From NCBI GenBank assembly GCA_027405735.1, contig JAPEHQ010000020.1, positions 310,001-374,000 on the forward strand: a DNA stretch of 64,000 bases, written 5' to 3'. Below are positions 1 to 10,766 of this stretch, piece by piece. Every line of letters starts with the position of its first letter. Within the stretch, counting starts at the first letter, position 1. The stretch comes from Mucor racemosus (lineage: Eukaryota; Mucoromycota; Mucoromycetes; Mucorales; Mucoraceae). A program made the translations under genes and the position numbers. The notes beneath the pieces were generated by a model. That model did no database searches and had not been told where the DNA came from. It saw nothing but the letters and a program-made list of their open reading frames with translations.

Positions 1-37
1 GTCAATACATCTATATGGTTTTAACATTAAATTATAG

Positions 38-309
38 TATAAACAACGAAAAATAATCTTGGATAACTGGATTCATTTTGATTGTTTTGCAAGAACTGCA
101 GTATTACTAAAGTTTTTGCGTCAAGAATTGGTAAGCCCCTACTATAGTATTTATAAAGTTTTTTTTTTTTTTTTGTTTATTAATTGAGGTATATATAATA
201 GAATAACTGGCTCGCTGAAAAAATGGATCAACCAGATTTGGATTTGAGTCAACATAATGAGGATGTAATGGAAGTTTTGGTTAGAACCCTTGAATCAAAA
301 ACATGTTGA
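38..309 (+). CDS. 3' end of an unidentified plus-strand gene (partial)
   Basis: Two exons can be read: 38-130, preceded by an acceptor ending ATAG, and 202-309, ending in TGA. The intron at 131-201 begins GTAAGC and ends AATAG. The frame is open through both exons and codes for about 67 residues, including the stretches DNWIHFDCFARTAVLLKF and LNNWLAEKMDQPDLDL, helical and acidic near the C-terminus. The 5' part lies outside the window, so the product cannot be named. The stop codon is about 20 bp from the stop of the converging minus-strand gene. The second exon also contains an ATG at 224, but the open frame and clean splice sites favour a spliced terminal exon. Confidence 0.6.
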
Positions 310-329
310 ATAATAAAATTGGGTATCGT

Positions 330-1250
330 TTAGTTTTTTGGTTTATATATCGCTTGTTTAGGTGGAATAGGTATTCCATTGTGAACAAAATAAGCATTGT
401 TATCCGTTTTATACATCTTTTGTTGTTGTGATGAGTTGAGGTTATTGAGCTGAGGAGTATCATGGATAGTTGATAAGGCATAATCGTGTGAATATGATAG
501 CGATTGTTCTGGTTGTTGACGTCTATATCTATTGATAGTCTCATCTACCTCTTCTTGTGGATTGTTTCCAAGTAATAAGCGCTCTCTTCTTTTATTCCAA
601 AGAAATTTACCCCAAATGTACGCTGCTAAAACAAAGCTAGAACATGCTACAATGCCCATAGCTATACCAGCAACTTGAACAGAGGTCAATGTAAGACTTT
701 CCACTACATTTTTTTCGCTCATATTAGTAGTATATGGTTGCTGTGAGAGCGGTAGTAAGGAGGACTCATCGATTGTTTCTGGTATGTATGGTAATGATTG
801 TGATACAAGCGTGTGTTGTGTTACTTGTTTTACTGTAATAGATGAAGGAATGCGGGTCATTTCTTTTTTACTGATTAAATATAGTGGTCCTGTGCAAGCC
901 AGTAAAACATTTTCCCTATTTACTAATGCGATTACATATTCATTATTACTGCTTTGTTGCTGAATTGATATTGGTTTTGGTAATTGAACTGAAACGAATC
1001 CTGTTCCTGAATCGACATTAGAAGCCAGCAATAATGTCTTGTTGAATGAATCATGATTTGAGAGCAAGGATATATCAAAAACTGTAGAAAATTTTTCATA
1101 GTTTTGCCATTCTACAGTGATCACGGACCCTATCGTTATCCGAGAGTTAGATGCAGGAGATGTAATATTCATTGTCGTACTAATGCATGATATTTGCAAC
1201 AGTAATGATGATGATAAGAATATATGTAGCAACAGCCATTTCAAATTCAT
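330..1250 (-). CDS. Single-pass membrane protein with Kre9/Knh1-like ectodomain
   Basis: A single-exon protein of 306 residues. It starts with a signal peptide (MNLKWLLLHIFLSSSLLLQ, residues 1 to about 22). An Ig-like ectodomain follows at about residues 27-125, with the order typical of the fungal Kre9/Knh1 N-terminal domain: a 'ITSPASNSRITIGSVITVEW' opening, then a serine- and asparagine-rich beta region. Next come a Ser/Thr-rich stalk and one hydrophobic segment at about 190-215 (VAGIAMGIVACSSFVLAAYI). The cytoplasmic tail is basic, then Gln/Asn-rich. Several N-x-S/T sites lie in the ectodomain. It is probably a plasma-membrane or secretory-pathway glycoprotein; a cell-wall role is inferred from the domain only. 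It lacks the two-domain layout of true Kre9 and adds a TM anchor. Confidence 0.7.
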   Translation of the reverse strand: MNLKWLLLHIFLSSSLLLQISCISTTMNITSPASNSRITIGSVITVEWQNYEKFSTVFDISLLSNHDSFNKTLLLASNVDSGTGFVSVQLPKPISIQQQSSNNEYVIALVNRENVLLACTGPLYLISKKEMTRIPSSITVKQVTQHTLVSQSLPYIPETIDESSLLPLSQQPYTTNMSEKNVVESLTLTSVQVAGIAMGIVACSSFVLAAYIWGKFLWNKRRERLLLGNNPQEEVDETINRYRRQQPEQSLSYSHDYALSTIHDTPQLNNLNSSQQQKMYKTDNNAYFVHNGIPIPPKQAIYKPKN

Positions 1251-1311
1251 TTAATTATAAACAAAAATAAAGAAAAAATATTTTTTATATTGTATACAAA
1301 GAGATGGGCTT

Positions 1312-1328
1312 GGCTTATATATTTATAC
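1312..1328 (-). promoter_or_regulatory. TATA-like element of the Kre9-domain membrane protein gene
   Basis: On the minus strand the sequence reads TATAAATATATAAG about 65-75 nt upstream of the ATG at 1250. The position is compatible with a core promoter; activity is not shown. Confidence 0.35.
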
Positions 1329-2072
1329 AACTTTTCTTACCATAAGCGTATTCTCAGATCTTTTTTCGTTGTTGAGAAATAAAGAAGAATAGAGTAGGAC
1401 AAAATGTTTAAATTTAAATTATCTAAGCGCTTACCCACATGAAAATAAAAAATGAGGTGATAAATGTAAAATCTGAAAGTTAACATGCATGCATATTGTG
1501 GTTACACATTGGTAGTCTAATCGAGAATAAAACTGTGATTACTTGTCATCTGTGTAGATCTTGGAATTTAAGATTTTCTTCATGAACCATCACTATGGTT
1601 CTGTCAAATAATGGTATTCCTTTTCAGATATACAGGTATAATTTTTTTTTTGGATAGGTATATACATACAAATTCTAAATAGATATTACTTTCTGTCTGT
1701 ACCTGCTTGTTTCTGAAAATAGCTCGTTATTTTGAGAATTCAAAAACAGGCGCTTTTTTACAAGAAAAGGTCCGACTTGCGATCCTTATTCACTTTATTT
1801 TTCAATGAATAACAACAAAATCAAATTATACATACAAGTACTTGAGATGTTTAAGTCTATTCCAGAGTTGCGTTTTTTGAAATAATCATTTGCTATCAGG
1901 TGTAATAAATTCTTTAATGCTAATGTTTCAGATTTTTCAGTTATTTCACTTTAAGAAGTTGAAAGTTTGAACCTTAATATCTCTGGAAAAATCTAAGATA
2001 TATTAACGAAATCATCTTGTGCAGCACAGGTCGGACGTAGCGTCAATGTAAATTACCTCTAACGCAATAATT
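1329..2072. other. Intergenic AT-rich DNA, no gene seen
   Basis: No open frame with protein-like composition or splice logic is visible on either strand. The stretch separates the membrane-protein gene from the repeat block. Confidence 0.5.
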
Positions 2073-4740
2073 ATAAAGTAAAACTATATTATCATTAAAT
2101 AAACTACCACACAATATTAACATGTATAAAGGTTTACAGCAATAAGCTTGAATCAAGTGGGTACAGCATCGTAAATCCTTGAAAAAGTTCTCAAATATCG
2201 TAAAATCTCTTATTTTTAAGACTTACAGAGCTTATAAGCGGAATATTAATTTCAAAAATTATTCTTATCCAGATCATCAATTTTGACATTTTTTAATTTT
2301 TTTTTCTAATTTTGCAAATCTAGAGTTAATTATACTACCAATTAAAAAAACAAAAAATATGCACATGTACAGAATTTAGCGCTCTATTTGCTCAATAAAA
2401 AATAATAAACATTTTTATTGCAAAATATTACATGAAAATCCTTTGATCAAAAAACCGTTTTTGGGCCAAAAATGCTAAGTTTCATTACTGAACATTTAAT
2501 ATTAAGCTTTTATAAAATGTGTAATAGTCATGGCTACAATTTTCTCTCGTAATGTAGTATATTTAAACGTTGATTTTGGTATCAAAATTCAATTTTTCTG
2601 TTTTTTGATAAAAATCATGAGTGTTGGTAAGGATAAAATGAGCCCCGAAAATGTCCGCTACAAAAACTGAATTTTCAGACCGTACGTGGTTAAATATAAG
2701 AAAACTTTTAAAAAAACCGCTTTTTTATTTAAAACTTAGATACTGTATATACCATAGTATAAGAGATTTAGTCATTCAACCTTGCTATGCTCAATTACGA
2801 CGTTGCTCTACAACAGTGCAATGAAATGACACCTTTTATAGACCAAAGTCGCCATTGTCATTTTAGAAAAATAACTGATCTCGATTCGTACCTGAATCTC
2901 GCTCCATAAGGACCGAGTTCCAATCAGATCCCAATAAGCATAACGAGGAAACTCTATATTGCTGGTGCCTGTAAAAGGAAGTATTCCTGATCAAAATACA
3001 ACCTTCTACAACACGACACCTATGATATAAAGCTGTACTTATTTTGCATTAATAATATATTCCAAAACTCCTGCTCATAAAATCGCAGTTGCAGTAATTC
3101 TAGATAAGGAATTACATCCCATAAAAATAAGCTCAGTTGCATTTTAACCTATAACTGGAATAATAAAAGATCAACATCCATCTAATGATATTCTATTATA
3201 TCAAACAAAGTATCAACATCTCAACCAATTATCTTATAAAAGAATGTTAATAAAAGACATTATTATGATTGAACACCTGCAAAATAGACATCAACACACA
3301 AACATCCACTATTTTACAATTCCTATAAATATAGCATACTTTATGAAGATATCATTCTTTTTCTTCAAATTTCTTTTAATCACAATAAAACCGTGGAAAG
3401 ACTATAATTGTATTTATCAACGCTTTTATTTTTTATTTTATTTTTCATTTTTATAAAATTACTTCACTTTTATTGCATTAGTAATTAAGAAATACGTCCA
3501 ATAATACAGTAGTAATTAATAATATTTAATCTTAGAATGCGGCTAAATGAAAATTTTAATCCTTTAATATAAGAATTTCTATATATACATTAAAAATATT
3601 AGCCCCTTATGGCGTTGGCTTGCATATTCAGGTAAAAGAAAAGAATGCCTGCTTGAGATAATCTGATATGCCTTATCAAACGGTGAATATATCTTTGAAA
3701 TATGAAAACAAAAAGAGGGAAACACACGCAGAAAAGGATTTTAAGGCTTTACATTATTTAGCGGCCGGCCGTTAATTAAAACCCTGCTAAATTGCTCATT
3801 TCAGCCAATGTAAAAGCAATATTACAACGCATGAGCCAATACACTAAACAAAATAGGCAATATCATCTATTACCATAAAAGCATACATTCATTGAAAGAT
3901 TGAAAAAGTGAGCCTTCAGAGCGATGTTGTAATTGAATGTAGTAGCAAGATCGACGAACGGCTTTAGTATTGGTGTCGAGCCGATTTTTGCCAGCCAAAT
4001 TTGCTAGTATAAGCTGGGCTCGACAACAATCCTAAGCGGCTTAGTCTCCTGTACTATGATATATCCAAGTTTTAAATAAAAAAGTTTTTTTTTTCGACTT
4101 TTCTTATATTTAACCATGTACGATCTGAAAACTCAGATTTTATAGCGGACATTTTCGGGGCTCATTTTATCCTTACCAACGCTCATGATTTTGACCAAAA
4201 AACAGAAAAATTGAATTTTGATACCAAAATCAACGTTTAAATATACTACATTACGAGAGAAAATTGTAGCCATGACTATTACACATTTTATAAAAGCTTA
4301 ATATTAAATGTTCAGTAATGAAACTTAGCATTTTTGGCCCAAAAACGGTTTTTTGATCAAAGGATTTTCATGTAATATTTTGCAATAAAAATGTTTATTA
4401 TTTTTTATTGAGCAAATAGAGCGCTAAATTCTGTACATGTGCATATTTTTTGTTTTTATAATTGGTAGTATAATTAACTCTAAATTTGCAAAAATAGATA
4501 AAAAAAAATCGGAAAGTATCAAAATTGCTGATCTGGACAAGAATTATTTTTGAAATTAATATTCCGCTTATAAGCTCTGTAAGTCTTAAAAATAAGAGGT
4601 TTTACGATATTTGAAAACTTTTTCAAGAATCTATAATGCTGTATGCTGTACCCACTTGATTCAAGTTTATTACTACTGTAAATCTTTATACCTGTTGATA
4701 TTGTGTGGTACTTTATTTTATGGTAATAAAGTCTTACTTC
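2073..4740. repeat. Two opposed copies of one repeat family (large inverted repeat)
   Basis: The plus-strand copy at about 2073-2790 and a minus-strand copy at about 4740-4060 align along about 650 bp with few differences. Shared landmarks are CTTATAAGCGGAATATTAAT, AATTTAGCGCTCTATTTGCT, CATGAGTGTTGGTAAGGATA and GAGCCCCGAAAATGT. The minus-strand copy continues leftward to about 3481, matching the plus-strand copies at 17038 and 44332 over motifs such as AGCAGGGTTTTAA, TTTGATAAGGCATATCAGA and GGACGTATTTCTT. An open frame at 3244-3456 inside the block has no protein-like composition. The family is non-coding as far as can be read, and the mechanism that spread it is unknown. Confidence 0.8.
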
Positions 4741-4789
4741 CTAATTTATGGCGCTAAAGGTGATGCAAGGATAAACCTGGAATTCCGTC

Positions 4790-5170
4790 GTGCTGCTTAC
4801 TATGTTTTCTTTGATAGTCTCTATTATCTTATTCCATAGTTTGAAAGCCGTAGAAAATGGTTTGTTGGGGGAAGTCTTGTTCTTTTTCAATCACATTTTT
4901 AGAAATCGTACTACCTATTTTTTGACCTTTGTTCAGGTGATAAAGAGAAACACCACAGCATCTTATGACAAAGCAATTCCTGTTATAGGCAAAAAAGGAA
5001 GCCCGAATGTTGCATCAAATTTTGCCGTTATCACTGTTACTAACGATGTTGCACGTCAAGTTGATTTGATAAAGCTTGTTGGAAGTAGAACCAAATTTTT
5101 AATTGTTGCTCCATCGCATGTGTTCGATACCGATATGTCAATATATGCTGCTAATATTGTTAATCTTTAG
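4790..5170 (+). CDS. Orphan ORF next to the inverted repeat (hypothetical)
   Basis: An open frame of 126 codons ending in TAG at 5168. The C-terminal half looks protein-like (for example YDKAIPVIGKKGSPNVASNF and LVGSRTKFLIVAPSHV), with hydrophobic and charged residues alternating. The N-terminal half is hydrophobic and phenylalanine-rich and may be partly intron or non-coding. AATAAA follows the stop. I recognise no family. It abuts the outer edge of a repeat copy, so it may be a remnant of a transposon-encoded or captured gene. The start codon is uncertain. Confidence 0.3.
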   Translation: MLLTMFSLIVSIILFHSLKAVENGLLGEVLFFFNHIFRNRTTYFLTFVQVIKRNTTASYDKAIPVIGKKGSPNVASNFAVITVTNDVARQVDLIKLVGSRTKFLIVAPSHVFDTDMSIYAANIVNL

Positions 5171-6779
5171 ATATAATTCTTTGTAGTCTGGAATAAAAAA
5201 ATAAACAACTTGCAATGATTTCTTTTAATATTTAAAATAAAATTGCTTCTAAGTCTTGTTCTTGTCGTTGTTCCCATTTGGTCTCCGAAAGAAGAACATG
5301 GGCAGAACTCTTTCAAATCCCAAATTTCAAATGGATATATCTCGTCAACGAGGAGGCAATTCTGTTAAATCAGAGTAACTCGCATCAGTTTTAAACCATT
5401 CAAGTTATCTTCAATATTAATTATATTATGATTGATTTACTTTAGCAAATCGACTAAAAAGCCGTGATATCATTGATCTGCTTATCTGGGCTGCCTGACC
5501 TGCACAAATTTTTTTATTTTGCCCATTTGTGCAGATCATTATGCCAATGGGAAGCATAGTTCGGCCGTAGTGGTGAAATAAAATTTTGAAATTGTTTTAA
5601 ATGCATAATGAATTTACAAATAACAAATCTTGATCTCATTAGCCAAAAGCTAGTTTCTAAAGGAGTATAGCACAATTTTCAGCAAAAAATCTGTCTTCCT
5701 CTGCTTGAAAAAAATAAAGCAGCTGGAAAAATACTCGTAATAAATGAACATTGATGCAAATGGACTGAAATTACAAAAAAAAGATGTTGTATATGGAACT
5801 GCATTTAATCATCCAAGTTTCAGGTTCCATCAATTGCTGTGTATTTTGTAGAAAGAAAAAGCGCTTTTTTTGGTTTGAAAGTTGATAACATAATCATAGG
5901 AATCTTGCGACGCTTGAGATTTTCTTGATTTACACCTCATTAATTTCGACAATATGAATGGTTTTATTGCTCTAGCCATTTGCATATTTGGAAATAATTT
6001 TGAGGAAATAGTGTCTCACTACTCTATCAAAAATGTAGCTAGAGTGAAATAGTGCAAATAATAACTTAAAGGATTATATTTAAAGAATTTTTACACTACA
6101 TTAACAATATCAGGAGCTTTGAACTTCACTCACTAGTAGTGTTATTTTTGGTGTGCTATACTTTACTATATATATTTTTACTTTAGAAATTTTATAACAA
6201 GTTCTGAAATAAGCCAACCATGCTCGATTGAACAACATTTATTGAGTAATATGCATAATTCTTGCCAGTTTTCATATATATCTGACAACTTTATTTATTG
6301 CTTCTTCAATTTCCAGGTTTTTTTCAATTGCAAAAACGATACGAACCAGGAAAGCAAAACTTAATAGCAACCCCAATTAGCCAAAATGCTCATATTACTT
6401 GGAACTCACTTATCTCTCATTTTAATCATCTTTGAATCATTTTAAAATCGATATACTTGTTATATTAAATCATGACCATCTTTAACAAATGATGCTTCTC
6501 TACATAGAGGCGTTCACCTAAATTGAAGACTCTATTTTATATTTAATTGACAATTTTTACACTTTTTTGAATTATGTCATTAGAATTTGCGCAAGCCGCT
6601 GATTTTGACAGATCCCATCTTTAAAGCATTTTTAAAAATAAAAATACCTCCATAATTCACTACTCAACTGCATAAAAACATTTATTGTAGAAGCTGGTAT
6701 ATACAGTATTTGTATTTTTTGTTTTTAAGGCAGGTTCATAAAAACGGTATAACAAGAGCTTCTTATTTACAGTGCCCCA

Positions 6780-6827
<48 letters not shown>

Positions 6828-7772
6828 TTTCAGCTAAATCGTATATTACGAAATTATGCAACTGTTTTACGCATCTAAGACGCTAAATTCTTACTATTGA
6901 CAAAAAAAAGTTGAATTCATAGACACAACCATGACGTAAAATGTAGACTTGGGCAAAACGAAAAAGAAAAGGGAGTTTAATCAAAATAAATTACTTGAAT
7001 ATGAAAGGAAACGGCGTGAAACTACACATGCTGTTTGGCAACCAAAATAAGATATTTGTGTATAGGGGTGATGGAGGTAGAAGAAGAAGAGACTTTCAAT
7101 TTATAACGATGAGGAGAAGAAAAAATTCATGCAAAAATAGCATATATACATATCTATTTAGCTTAATCGATGATGTGGTCATTTTTTATAAAATACGTAC
7201 ATGCATACATACAAACATGCATCCATACTTTGACAATCAACTATTCTTTTATAAATATACTCAAAGATATATATGTAGATGAACAAGAAATTATGTTTGT
7301 ATCCATAAATTTCATTTTTTTTATAAGAATCAATAACGAGGAGATTTATATATAGATATTTCATCAGATAAAACCTTACTCCCTATTTAAAGGAGTTGAA
7401 GGAAATTCCAAATCAAAGTGTAATGTCAAAATTAGCTGGACTTTGAATTTAGTGTAAGCCTTTGCAGCTATTGATTTACATTTCCCTCAGGGCTTTTTAC
7501 TTTTTTTGATGAGGGAGTGTGTGTGTATTGAATGGGGGCTTTTTTTTTTCTCACTATACATTGTAGTAAATGAAGGGGAAATGTAAAATATGTTGTAGTT
7601 TTTGCGTATGTGTGCAAAATAATAAAATACTCATGCAGATCAATTGAAACCACCAGTTTATTTCACTTTCCTTCTTCTTATCTCTATCGTATTCCTACTT
7701 TCTCTCTTTTTCTGTTTTCTTTTATTTGCATAAATATCCTTCATTCTGAACCAATTCAAACTTAACAACAAT
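5171..7772. other. Long AT-rich intergenic region, no gene supported
   Basis: About 2.6 kb without a convincing gene. It holds a long T homopolymer, many short A/T runs and short overlapping ORFs at 6995-7364 that are opposite-strand shadows rich in Tyr, Ile and Lys, typical of random AT-rich DNA. The last 100 bp (pyrimidine-rich TTTCTCTCTTTTTC) are probably promoter of the kinase gene. Confidence 0.5.
6782..6825. repeat. 44-nt T homopolymer
   Basis: An uninterrupted run of T immediately after ACAGTGCCCCACC. It is the longest homopolymer in the window. It may be the poly(A) tail of a minus-strand retro-insertion or slippage; no coding retroelement is visible next to it. Confidence 0.8.
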
Positions 7773-10447
7773 ATGCCCGGCTCATTTGAGAGCTCAAGAC
7801 ATATATCTGTATTTGAAACAACTTTATCGATCCAGCAGAATACATTATCAGTAAATGCATAAATAGCCAGACATTAAATATCAGTTTCTCAAATGTTTTT
7901 TTATGTATCTTTTAGGTTTTTAATATTATTATTCAAACCTCACAATCAACCGTTTCATTAATACGATACCCGTTTGATTTACTAGAATTTCATCAAAAGG
8001 TACATTATGAAAATAATCAATGTATATTCTTTCATTAAATAACACTTAAAAAGATTCGATTCCATTATCCAAGATCGAAAGTATCTTTTCCATCCCTTAG
8101 TAACCCACCAAGAAAATCACAACACCAACATCAATTGCATCAGCATCAGCATCAAGAAAAAGATCAACACAATTTACGTTGTTCCAAACGTCGATCATTC
8201 TTAGATTTGTTGCCCTTTTCCCGTAAAAAGAGCAATGCAACCAAAATAGAGAAATACCTTGAGCGTTGCTTTCAGCACCCAATTATCGGTATTTCTTCTA
8301 TTCTTCGAGATTTTACTACTGTACAACGTGATGAAGATGCATTACTGACTTCTCAACATACATCTACTACATTAACACCTACTGTCGAGATTAAAAATTC
8401 GGCAGATAGCAACAAAATCACAGAACCATTACCACCACTACCACCATTACCACCATTACCATCAATAGCAACAAAAACGATTGCTGTTACTACAACTCCC
8501 TCTGTTAATTCTCCTTCTTTATCATCTCAGCATGACAATCTTCCCCTAATTAATAACAATGCTGTGAATAAACCATTACCAAGAATTATTAATACATCTT
8601 CACCAACGCCCAGTATACAAAACACAGCAATCACTCTTGATGATTATAATTTATTAAAGGTGCTCGGTAAAGGATGCATGGGAAAAGTTTTGCTCGTAAA
8701 ATCAAAAAGGAATCAACAATTATATGCACTCAAATCAATCAAAAAGAAATGGGTATTGAAACAAAAAGAACTCGTACATACTCGAGCCGAAAGAGATATT
8801 CTAGTGCGTCTACGAAATCAACCATTTCTTGCACAATTAAATCATGTATTCCAAACACCGTCTGAACTATTTCTTGTACTTGATTATTACGCTGGAGGAG
8901 ACATTGCTACACAATTATCCAATATGTCATGCTTTGATGAAGAACGCACTAAATTTTATGCAGCTGAGATTGTTTACGGACTTGGTATATTACATGATCA
9001 TGGCATTGTATACAGGTAATGTTATACAAACAATTATTGCAACAATGATTCTTATACATAACAATCAGGGACCTTAAACCGGAAAATGTACTTATTGGTC
9101 GGGATGGTCATATCATTCTAACTGATTTTGGGTTATCCAAGATTTTCACTGAAATGGATGTTGATGAAGATAATGTACCTTCAACTCAAACATTTTGCGG
9201 TACAGCTGAATATTTAGCACCTGAAATATTATTGGGAGAACCCTATACATTTGTTGTCGATTTTTGGAGTTTGGGTACCCTTTTGTATGAGATGTTGGCA
9301 GGCACTGTAAGTTTTTCTTTGCAGAAAAGGGAGGGGGGACGAGAAGGAGGAGGGGGGGGGGAGGGAAGCTGCTAAACTATAAAAATTAATTTAAAAAGGG
9401 TTATTAACATAAACATGATTTTAGACACCATATTGGGCAGATACACATATGGAAATGTACAAAAGAGTTTTAGAAGACTCATTAGAATTTCCAAATGATT
9501 TTGATCCTATTACTTGTAATTTCTTGACAGGATTATTAGAAAAAGAAGCATGTGAAAGAATCGGTTGGGGGGAAGATGGTATTGAAGAAATCAAGGCACA
9601 TCCATATTTCAACTTTATTCAAGATTGGGACCACGTAGGACAGCTCAAATTAAGGCCACCTTATATACCTTTTATCCAAAATGATCAAGATATATCAAAT
9701 TTTGATGAAATGTTTACAAACTTACCTGTCAAGATTAGTCAATCATCGCATGTATTTCCAAATAACAACACAGATGAAGAAGGAGTAGAGGATCCTTTTC
9801 AGGGCTTTTCATTTGATAATGTAGTACAGCAGACTATACCCAATAATAATAACACTAATACTACTGCTATACCGCCATTAATTGACACTAGTAGTTCCAC
9901 ATCTGCAGTGAGAATACGCAAACGACATAGCGCGGCATTGCTTTCATTTACATCTTCACCATCATCCAATAGTAACAATCATCAATTATTTGAAGATAAT
10001 CGAGCAATTAAAAAGAGACAAACCAATACTAATAATGTATCTATTGCAACTCAAAATGAGCAAGAAGAGGAAGAAGAAGATCAATCTAGTATTTATTCAA
10101 GATCTTCACTATCATTTTCATTTGCTGCACAAGAAGCAACTACAGCAACAAGAGCCGGTAGTGAATTAAGCATTGAACCTAATAGTAATTGTACTTTAAA
10201 TACTACAATAGCACCTAACGAAAGACCACATTGCCCTATACCTGGACAATCTAGAATGATTATAACATCAGAAAGAGGAGTAACAGCAACAACAACAACA
10301 GCAGCAGCCGGCAGATCCCTGTCAATACGATCTAATGCCTCCACTCTAAATGATTCAATTTGTTCCTATTTGACACTTGAAAATGATGTTGATATTGTCG
10401 TACAACAGCAACATCACCAACATCAGCAGCAGCACTTTCTCCTTTAG
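7773..10447 (+). CDS. PX-domain AGC-family serine/threonine protein kinase (SGK/Ypk-like)
   Basis: Five exons can be assembled in phase: 7773-7850, 7916-7999, 8054-9015, 9069-9306 and 9425-10447, giving about 794 residues. Residues about 10-150 form a PX phosphoinositide-binding fold split by a basic/His/Gln insert: [18 protein letters not shown], then [15 protein letters not shown]. After a Pro/Ser linker the kinase runs from about 250 to 515: glycine loop GKGCMGKV, lysine in [20 protein letters not shown], activation loop [12 protein letters not shown]. The AGC tail has a turn region (FDEMFTNLP) and a hydrophobic motif FQGFSF with its serine. A Ser/Asn/Gln-rich tail of about 200 residues follows. 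In AGC kinases the activation-loop Thr is the PDK1 site and the hydrophobic Ser the TORC2-type site. The ATG at 7773 is chosen because exons 1 and 2 complete the PX core. Membrane recruitment through PI3P is inferred from the domain. Confidence 0.9.
9307..9424 (+). other. Kinase intron 4 with G-rich tract
   Basis: The 118-nt intron (GTAAGT to TTTTAG) holds an almost pure G/A stretch at about 9328-9366 with G runs of 3, 6 and 9. In this AT-rich window it stands out and could form a G-quadruplex in the pre-mRNA. Confidence 0.6.
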
Positions 10448-10501
10448 CAAACAAGAACAATAGATTTCATGCCCTCCTAATGGAAATTCATTATTTTTTT
10501 G

Positions 10502-10536
<35 letters not shown>

Positions 10537-10766
10537 TGTTTCCTCAAATAAATTAAACAATTGTTACACGATCTTCTTTTCTTTTTCTATAAATTTACAT
10601 TAATCAAATAATTAAAAAACTCCTCTAAAATTTGCCAAAAGAGAATATGAAGAAATTTTTTCCTTCCTTCCTTCTTTTTCTTTCTCTTTTTTTTTTTCTG
10701 TTTTTTTTTTATTGGATTCGCAGTGAGGGGTTGAGCTGAAATACAAAACAACTACACAAAGAAAAA

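Noticed and set aside
6995..7364. Overlapping ORFs on both strands of 60-95 codons
   Set aside because: Composition is dominated by Tyr, Ile, Lys and Phe from AT-rich DNA. The frames are mutual shadows, and there is no promoter or splice context.
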